Assembly (NCBI GenBank): GCA_004835665.1
Contig: RBKR01000026.1
Span: forward strand, 62,001-126,000
Direction: 5' to 3'
Source of the DNA: Phoma sp. XZ068
Taxonomy: Eukaryota; Ascomycota; Dothideomycetes; Pleosporales; Didymellaceae
DNA length: 64,000 nt
Of the stretch, positions 56,991-64,000 are shown in pieces (the first letter of the stretch is position 1; every line of letters begins with the position of its first letter). Made by a program: the position numbers and the translations under genes. The notes under the pieces were generated by a model that searched no databases, had not been told where the DNA came from, and saw nothing but the letters and a program-made list of their open reading frames with translations.

Positions 56991-59453
56991 CGTCGGCAAT
57001 GTTGCCCGTGACATGACAGAGGTCCCACGAGTGTACGTACCTGTATTAGCGGCCGTCTGCTTCTCGGTGCCTCAGAAGACGATTACATGGAGTAAAATAA
57101 CCGCTCAACAAGGGCAGAAGCTTATCACAGCCGAAGGTTCCGCGAGCTTTGGACAGGCGTTGGACTATGATATTGACTGGCGCAAGTTGGATACCTTCTT
57201 GCGATATTTGTAGCGAATCTACCAACATTTATACAACAAACATTAGCCATGTTAATATCTGAGATGCAGGCTCGGCTACCTTTGTGGCATTAACGAATCC
57301 CTCGGAATTCGTATTTCGTTCTTCGGCTCCTTACTTGCGCGCTAGGGCCCACTTTTCGGTGCCTTTTTCTTGCTTTTGTGGCTGTCTATTGGGCAACAGC
57401 AGTAAGGACACTCATCCTAATTAGGGTAGTCTAAACGATTGCTCCTCAAATTAGTGCAGGGAGGAGTACTCCGGAGACCACTTTACTACGCGTGTAAGCT
57501 TCAACCACAGTATGAGTTGAGCTTTAGCCGCCAAGTATTGGCTGAAAGTTAATGAAATGCGCCTATCATCAATGTTCGATGATCCATTCGGCACACAGCT
57601 CTTCTTGGCCTCGCCACAACGGTTGCGAGAACAGATTTCACACCACCCACCGGAAAAGTCGACGTTATGAGGTTGGACCCCAAAGAAACTGCATCGAAGA
57701 GGTTGTAATTAGAGACCACTACCTGCGAAGGTAAGAGTGATATCTCAACCTGTGTATCATATCGACTCTGTCCTTAATAATCGGACCGATCAGATGTGGG
57801 TATTATCAACACGCAAGGTACATCCTACATGACTTTCATGAATCATAACTTGCTCACTGCTAACACGATCCACAGTTTTTGGGCTACACCGGACCATCTC
57901 AACCTGACAGTGTCGCTTTCATCACAAATCGCCTCATCATCTACGTGTTGTTAAACCATTGTCGGCTCCTGCAGAACGATGGCACAAAGCCAAGCACTGG
58001 AGTACCACCTTGGGCGTATATCCATTCTCCGGTAGGATTGTGGCGCACTTCGGCTGGGAGCGTTAAATTCGTCTATGATACCCCTGAGGTTGACGGTCGA
58101 TGCGTTCGATGCGGATTTTTCCCCAGCTTACCAACCTATCTATATCAATCATCTACTCACTTACGAATTGGTATTCAAGATTGCCCTGGTCCACATCCCA
58201 GATCCTATCGCGTGCGCGCACATGACTGAGAATACTTCTTCATCATCGAGTACAGTAATACCATACTATTGGGTACAGTCGTGTGGTTCAGGATTCATGG
58301 ACCGCAGAACGCATTTCTTCCTTAGCGCGAACAACTAACAGTCGGTACCGCACGCTTCTTTCTGGACAATGCCTGTCACACCCGTCAGGACTACAGGGAC
58401 GGCGCGGGCAAGGAAGCGAAGTTTTAGAGGAAGGACGTGCAACAACCCTCAGAGACTGAACGACGTGGTGCAATCTGGTCTTCAACATCGTTTCCAGTCT
58501 GCCTAGGCTAGGCAGGCGTTCACATTGCCTGGCACTTGAACGTCCCAGGACTAGGGCGTTCCTCACTCCAGCCCAATCTGGCATATTATCTGTCCGTCGC
58601 TGGGTACTAACAGATGCTAACTAACTGTGAAGATATTCATCTGTACCAATGCACCTATGCTGTGCAACAGTTTTGTGTATATTTGCCCTCATTCCGCCGC
58701 CCACCAGGAACGCGGTTCCCACATTACCGGAGGCATCATTATTACTCTAACAGGGATCATCAGAACGAGCGCATCGTCAATTCGTACGAATTGTATCGAG
58801 TTTGCACCTTGCTCTGACAATAATGTGTTTCATCCACTCACTGCGCTTGGCTGAGTGGAATCACACTTAGCACGTTGTGCCGATCCCAAGAGGACGACGC
58901 AAGTGACCAAACCAGAAACTGGCGACTGGTCCCTCGGTCTTGACGTCAATGGTCTCGTTGATAGACAGTTCTACAAGCACGAGTATGCACCAGTATTGAC
59001 TTCCCTTCTACGTCGAACTCGGCTTAGTTGCAGCATTTTCACTCGGATGTATTTCATACGTGGTTATGCTACAGGCCGCAGTCAATGAACATCGGATGCA
59101 CTTGCAAGGAAACATGTAGCGCGGCCGAGCTAGTGCAGATAAACGCTATACGTTACGATGATGGCAGGTATGGTTTCTGACACTTCAGTGTCGCAACGAC
59201 AACTTTCCCCCGCTACCAGACGATCACCGCGCCTACTCGCGGGTGACCGGCGTTGGCGCACGGCGTCTGTGCTCGAGAGATTCGTTGTCTGAAGCGCGGA
59301 GCCATTTCCGAAATCCGTTGTGCAACTTGGCGTAAATAGATCATCTTCATTCCTAGTCAAACCAAACTCTTCATCTAAATAACATCTCAGAAGTTCGTAT
59401 GAAAATTAACCTGCAGCACTCCAGTTCAGAATCTATGCTGCTGCAAATCTACG
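56991..59453. other. Gene-poor region with unassigned open frames
   Basis: About 2.5 kb without a supported gene. Plus-strand frames at 57879-58229, 58075-58338 and 58627-59088 have no recognisable domains and could not be linked by phase-consistent introns. They may be relics. Confidence 0.4.
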
Positions 59454-60275
59454 ATGACCGCCCCATCGAATCATGTACCCAAAGCTGCCTTCTTTCGAGC
59501 AATAAGCCTAGGTGCAGTACGTGGTCTACAATTGACCCGGGTACCGTGGCTCGATCGACTGGGCTTCCAGGCTTCACATCATATCACAGCAATGTTACGA
59601 CCCTTTACCTCCGGAGTCATCAGCCACGGAGATACCTACACTATGGTGACGAACGCCCTCTACCTTGGCAACAGCCCAAGTCACTCCGATGATCTGCGAC
59701 TATTTATAGCCTTCCCTAATCTGAGAGAAGACATTCGAAATAATAGCCGACTTTTGGCATACTTCTGGCAGAGATGTATGCTACCAGTCATCGAGGCTAT
59801 ATACTCTTCTTCTGGATTACATGATGAAGCAACAGACGACATGGAATACATGACCTATAATACGGAGGATGAAATAAAAGACCTAGATCAGAGTCTCGCC
59901 ACCTTTGGTTTACACACCCCTATCCAACGTCACGATAGCCCAAAGCTCCTTTCTCTCAACCAAGCATGGGAGTGCATCGAGCAAACAGTAGCTAATGATG
60001 CAGACCTCCAAGGGCTGATCGACATGTTTCTAATTGTATCCTGGGAAGCGCCTGCCGTATCTTCAGGATCGTGGCAAAGTCCTTCCTTCGAGCAATTTCT
60101 GAACCCAGAGTTGATTGACCAGAAATGTGCGAAAATCGTTTACGAGAGACTGCATGAAGAGAGGCCAGTACTGAGGGCAGATATGCGGACTATATCGAGG
60201 AAAAGGTCGGCAACTTTGACGCAGCTGGAGGATCGACCCGACGTAAAGAGAACACAAAGTATCGATATGACTTGA
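59454..60275 (+). CDS. Hypothetical protein
   Basis: A 273-residue open frame from an ATG at 59454, ending in a basic tail (RTISRKRSATLTQLEDRPDVK cut here as the likely nuclear-type basic end). The middle is acidic and helical (DDMEYMTYNTEDEIKDLDQ). No signal peptide, membrane segment or named domain. The length in this AT-moderate setting makes chance unlikely, but a missing 5' exon is possible. Confidence 0.5.
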   Translation: MTAPSNHVPKAAFFRAISLGAVRGLQLTRVPWLDRLGFQASHHITAMLRPFTSGVISHGDTYTMVTNALYLGNSPSHSDDLRLFIAFPNLREDIRNNSRLLAYFWQRCMLPVIEAIYSSSGLHDEATDDMEYMTYNTEDEIKDLDQSLATFGLHTPIQRHDSPKLLSLNQAWECIEQTVANDADLQGLIDMFLIVSWEAPAVSSGSWQSPSFEQFLNPELIDQKCAKIVYERLHEERPVLRADMRTISRKRSATLTQLEDRPDVKRTQSIDMT

Positions 60276-60513
60276 TGAAGAGCGACGCGAACATGGATGC
60301 TAAGAGCTGCTGAGATGGATTTTGTTGTACACGCAACCTTGGGTCAGACTCTCACAGTGATTGTCTCCCGGCACTTTGAGGCTCAGAACGTGCACGGTCA
60401 AACCCAGCATAACAACAATGATCGACCTTCACATGTCGCTTCTCTATACCCTGACTGCCTCTGAAAATATCTAGACGACAATCCTACACATCTCTATCTC
60501 CGAGCATCTTTTG

Positions 60514-61817
60514 TCACCTTTCCACATCCTCGCCATTTTGGCCCTTCCATAATCGCTGGTAACAGAACCCACCAGGTTTATTGAAATGTTCGTAAGGATG
60601 CGCCGGGTTTAAAAACGCTGAGCAAAGATAGCAAAAGTGCGCCTGACACCTCACACACGTCATATGATTACAGGCTGCCGACTTCTGTACCGGTGTTGTG
60701 CACTTTGGACACCTACTAGTATTCTGGCGTACAAATTCCAGAGATGCCTCCTCTTCTTTCTCCAGGGTTGTTTGTTCTGCTAGGATGTTGACGCGTGCTC
60801 GACAGTCGAAGAACTCCCCGTACCATGTGTGGCAGCACAGGCGACAGAATGCGTAGGAGCAGTCTTCGCAGATCTGAAGCCGGGATGATAGGAGGTTACG
60901 TTCTTTCTCCTCTTCATCCTCATCTTCCGTCAATTGCTCTTCCTGGCTCATGTTGTCTTCAAACGGGATGCCCATGTTTTCCAGCTTTATGTTAGGTCGT
61001 GGATAATTGTTCCCTTCTACTGCACCTTGACACCATTGTCGTGGACACCATACAGTCGATTTATCCGTTTCGGGCTTTCTCATTCGTTTGAGACATATCG
61101 TTGAACTGCTGGACGTCCAATTGGTATCTGCAGGAGCTCACGAGGGGTTATGAAACTCCTCATACCCGGATTACAGATGAACTGCGGACACTTGACATCC
61201 TCCAGGCTACCAGTTAATATAGCATTATTGTAATAGCCTTGGAGGCATTCGATACAGAAAACGTGCCCGCACGCTCCCATCTTGTGACAAGACAACCCCT
61301 TCTTCGCCTCGAGGCAGACTCCACACTCATAGGTAGCCCTGAGGAAAGCAAGCCGTTTCGCACTTTGATCATGTTCCACAAGCCACACTAGAACAGCAGT
61401 GACAACCTCAAGCCTTTCAAGGCCAAATGCGCGCTCGGCCTGTTCTTGGACATGGCATAAGTATGCATACATGACCTGTGTATGCCCGTACTCCTCCCAC
61501 ATTGACGCTACTTGCATCTCCAGAATGTGGATAACATGAGCCGGCAGCCAGTGAGCCTTGAGCTCTATTGTGGGTTGAACTTTATCGGGGTAGCCGCTGG
61601 GAAGATCAAAAGTTATGTGCACAGGCGGAAGGTGCAAGATTGACCGGCCTGTGGAATTTTTAGCTGCTCGTTCGGTCATTAGGAGCTTCAACAGAACTTG
61701 AAGCACAGCAGAAGCCTTGATTGCCGCAGAGTAGTTGCTAATTCTAATCAAGCTGTCGCCATAGATCGCCTCGAGAGTTTCGAGTTCAGCCGCACGTTCG
61801 GCGCAAATCTCAATCAT
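60514..61817 (-). pseudogene. RWD-RING-IBR-RING (RBR) E3 ubiquitin ligase with a frameshift
   Basis: Start at ATG 61817 (IEICAERAAELETLEAIYGD), the opening of an RWD domain. RING1 follows (CGVCLEAKKGLSCHKMGACG, HVFCIECLQGYY). The frame ends at 61080, but the next conserved segment begins one frame away at about 61090 (KPETDKSTVWCPRQWCQGA), continuing through IBR (ICEDCSYAFCRLCCHTW) and RING2 (CPKCTTPVQKSAACNHMTC, whose ACNHM Cys is the expected thioester residue) to a stop at 60514. Only a few bases separate the two, so no intron can explain the shift; a 1-bp loss relative to the ancestral frame fits. The architecture matches Itt1-like fungal RBR ligases, which pass ubiquitin from E2 via the RING2 Cys. 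Sequencing error would make this an intact gene. Confidence 0.75.
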
Positions 61818-62070
61818 GGTGAGGTAGCATGAAATCTTGCAGATGGTTAAGGGGTAACACAAATGGACTTATATTCATAAATTGTTATACATCCAATGTG
61901 CGCATTAATATGTGATTAGAACTTCACTCATATGTTTGTTGGGGATTGTTTCACTATGTATCCCATTGTTTAGAGCTTGCGCCCTTTTTAATGTCTTAGG
62001 GCGCCATTCCCACTGCCGCATCTTGACCGAGCATAATTGGGCACTGCGATTCTTCTGCCTAATGGATGAG
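61818..62070. other. Intergenic region between two minus-strand genes
   Basis: About 250 bp; holds the dehydratase 3' UTR and the RBR promoter. Nothing distinctive. Confidence 0.5.
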
Positions 62071-63015
62071 TCATTGACCAAAGACCTCTCGCAGAATCAT
62101 ATCACTATCGAAATTCGCGCCACAAAGCACGATAACGTTCAACTGCCCTTGCACATCCTGCTCCATCTTGTAGAATCCTGCGAGCGCAAGCGCAGAACTT
62201 CCTTCCATCAGCATGTTCTCCTTCAACGCTAAATCTTTTAATGCTTCCCTGATATCATCCTCATCGCACTCCACAACTCCATCGACGACCTCCATGGCTA
62301 GTGGTAATGTGATGGTGTCTTCATCTATACCACCAGCCACAGCTTCAGCCAACGTAAACAGATGCTCTGTTTCTACTACTTTCCCAGCTTGCATCGAGGC
62401 AGCTAAAGCCTTTGAGCTGATCGTAGAAACACCGTAGACCTTAGTCTTGGGCGAAAAGGCCTTCAGTACAGATCCGATCCCACTTATTAGCCCGCCGCCG
62501 CCCATAGAAATGAAAACGTTGTCAACTTCCGGACATTGCTCTAGGATCTCAAGCCCAATCGTACCCTGGCCTGCAACAATATCAGGGTCGTTGTAAGGCG
62601 AGATGTAAGTATAACCCTCTTCTCTCGACAGCTTCTGAGCATGCTGTTCCGCAAGTCCCGTTTCTGCGCCATGCAATATTACGTTTACGTCATACTGCTG
62701 GAGCTTCGATAGTTTTGCTCGCGCCACGCTTTCAGGTAGCACGACGGTCAAGTCTCGTCCGAGCTTGCTTGCTGCACATGCAGCACCAATGCCGTGGTTA
62801 CCCGATGATGCTGTGATCAGGCGAGACGACGATGCCGAGGCTGACATCTTGGACATGGCGCCACGCAGCTTGAAGGAGCCGGTGAGCTGGAAGTTCTCGG
62901 CTTTGAAGAAGAGGTTGGTGTTGCTGCGGGCAGGAAGCAATGGCGTTTCGTAGATGTGCGAGCGAATTCGAGATCTTGCTTGCACTGAGGCAGCTGCGGA
63001 TTCGAGATAACCCAT
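62071..63015 (-). CDS. PLP-dependent serine/threonine dehydratase (serine racemase-like)
   Basis: A single-exon, intact 314-residue protein of fold-type II PLP enzymes. Lys49 in LTGSFKLRGA is the expected Schiff-base lysine. SSGNHG at 70-75 is the substrate-carboxylate loop, and the SMGGGG run at about 170-175 binds the PLP phosphate. The length and lack of a C-terminal ACT domain fit the catabolic threonine/serine dehydratase or serine racemase group and not the biosynthetic Ilv1 type. It should deaminate L-serine or L-threonine to pyruvate or 2-oxobutanoate in the cytosol; racemase activity cannot be read from sequence alone. No intron is needed. Nearby genes suggest no pathway. Confidence 0.88.
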   Translation of the reverse strand: MGYLESAAASVQARSRIRSHIYETPLLPARSNTNLFFKAENFQLTGSFKLRGAMSKMSASASSSRLITASSGNHGIGAACAASKLGRDLTVVLPESVARAKLSKLQQYDVNVILHGAETGLAEQHAQKLSREEGYTYISPYNDPDIVAGQGTIGLEILEQCPEVDNVFISMGGGGLISGIGSVLKAFSPKTKVYGVSTISSKALAASMQAGKVVETEHLFTLAEAVAGGIDEDTITLPLAMEVVDGVVECDEDDIREALKDLALKENMLMEGSSALALAGFYKMEQDVQGQLNVIVLCGANFDSDMILREVFGQ

Positions 63016-64000
63016 ATTTGTGTAAGGGGCTCGCTATGAGCAATGATTCAGATAGGGAATAATAAGATGGGTCGGGAGAGCTCGAACAACGTGGGGTTCT
63101 AATAAGCTCTAGGGCCGTAGTGAATTATCAAGAAAGAGTGACTTGTGGGCAGTTCTAGATATCAACTAGCTATGCTACTGAAATGTTGACATTTTCCGAC
63201 GCGGTAGGGCGTGCCAAGCACACGCAATCCATTTGTGCTGCAAGCGTCCGGTACGTTTGCATTTGGAGCGAGATATTCCAACCCTCTTGGAGGCTGCTGA
63301 CGCGCTCAAAATACACATACGAGTGTCTGCCTTCAGTCAGCTCGACAGGACAATGCAAGCCAGGCTCGTCCCAAAGCTGAGACGCGTACGATCGCAGAGT
63401 TGCGCAAAAGCGGGGCAATAATTTGTTCCAAGTACGTCATTGGTTGGCGCTCTCACCGGGCCCTTCAGCTCTCACTTGCAGCCAGCCACACTTCTCCATT
63501 CCTTATGTTTTCGTGCGCTCATCTCAGTGATTCTTCAGTCTTGCTCGTAAAGATATACAGTCAAGACCAGAGATACGCAGGAAACGTATCGCCACAGTCT
63601 TCGGGGTTGTACCCGTTGGAAGTTACCGCTTCGTAGAGCTCGCAAACACGAAAGTACTCGAAGTTATGGCACAAATGTTGTTGATGTCGCTTTCTCGCTG
63701 GTAGCTGAACACCTTTGTCGAGATCGTAAGGTGTGGTGTTCCTACCTCAGCTCCGACCAGCGCGGATCTAGCGCTGCGTCTTTGCAAGTGTGACTATTAA
63801 ACAAGCCATCTGGCTTTCTTTGACGCTCAGCTCCACTGCCACTTCTTCAACAACTGGTTGTAGCCATCCCCACAGTTTGGTTCTTTCGTTCAAGACCCGT
63901 TAATCAATCTGAGCACCCGCTTCCTGAAAAGGCATACAAAGCCCAGTCGGCCCTCGGACTGAATCTAAACAAGGTCCTAAGCAATTAAAGTCTCCAATAT
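63016..64000. other. Region without a recognisable gene
   Basis: Upstream of the dehydratase. Short open frames on both strands overlap antisense around 63170-63640 and match nothing I know. A gene beginning beyond the window edge is possible. Confidence 0.45.

Overview
The window is nuclear DNA of a filamentous ascomycete (Pezizomycotina), most likely a dothideomycete-type fungus. The evidence is many short GT-AG introns of about 41-60 bp with CTAAC/CTRAY-like branch sites close to the acceptor, Zn2Cys6 regulators, rhodopsin/SAT4-family membrane proteins, MYND/DUF4470, DUF3433 and F-box-like families, LysM/CBM18 chitin-binding proteins and typical secreted proteins. The class assignment is inference from gene families only; no marker gene settles it. 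I saw no convincing tRNA, rRNA, CRISPR array or intact transposon. Gene models were built by hand from reading frames, splice-site phase and family conservation.

Layout. 1-5.4 kb: no recognisable gene up to 1.6 kb, then a broken MYND/DUF4470 gene on the minus strand. 5.4-13.4 kb: a dual-specificity phosphatase, a six-exon rhodopsin-family membrane protein, an F-box-like protein and a Zn2Cys6 regulator. 13.4-15.5 kb: AT-rich, gene-free, RIP-like stretch. 15.5-22.6 kb: a conserved block with a second F-box-like protein, mitochondrial TIM50 and a divergently transcribed ER mannosidase-like ERAD factor (EDEM/Mnl1 type). 22.6-26.4 kb: noncoding, rich in degenerate tandem repeats. 26.4-33.6 kb: a Ser/Pro-rich hypothetical protein, decayed or unrecognised ORFs, an ankyrin protein and a secreted Pro/Lys-rich protein with a poly(A) tract directly before its start codon and an early in-frame stop. 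34.2-39.5 kb: a divergent pair, a DUF7580/HeLo-like protein and a C2H2 coiled-coil protein. 39.7-47.2 kb: a segment bounded by two diverged direct repeats, holding a small ORF, a cysteine-containing secreted protein with a GC-AG intron and a very large DUF3433 membrane protein. 48.6-53.2 kb: a graveyard of chitin-related genes, with a broken LysM/CBM18 gene facing a C-terminal remnant of a killer-toxin-like (subgroup C) chitinase, then another broken gene. 54.7-57 kb: an intact Zn2Cys6 regulator. 59.4-63 kb: a hypothetical protein, an RWD-RBR ubiquitin ligase with an apparent frameshift and an intact serine/threonine dehydratase.

The strongest overall pattern is the contrast between intact conserved genes (TIM50, EDEM, DUF3433, both regulators, the rhodopsin-family protein, the dehydratase) and a set of accessory genes each carrying one or a few point lesions: a single-base frameshift, a nonsense codon or a 10-bp duplication. 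Either these are recent pseudogenes in a fast-evolving part of the genome, or some lesions are assembly errors; read-level data would decide.
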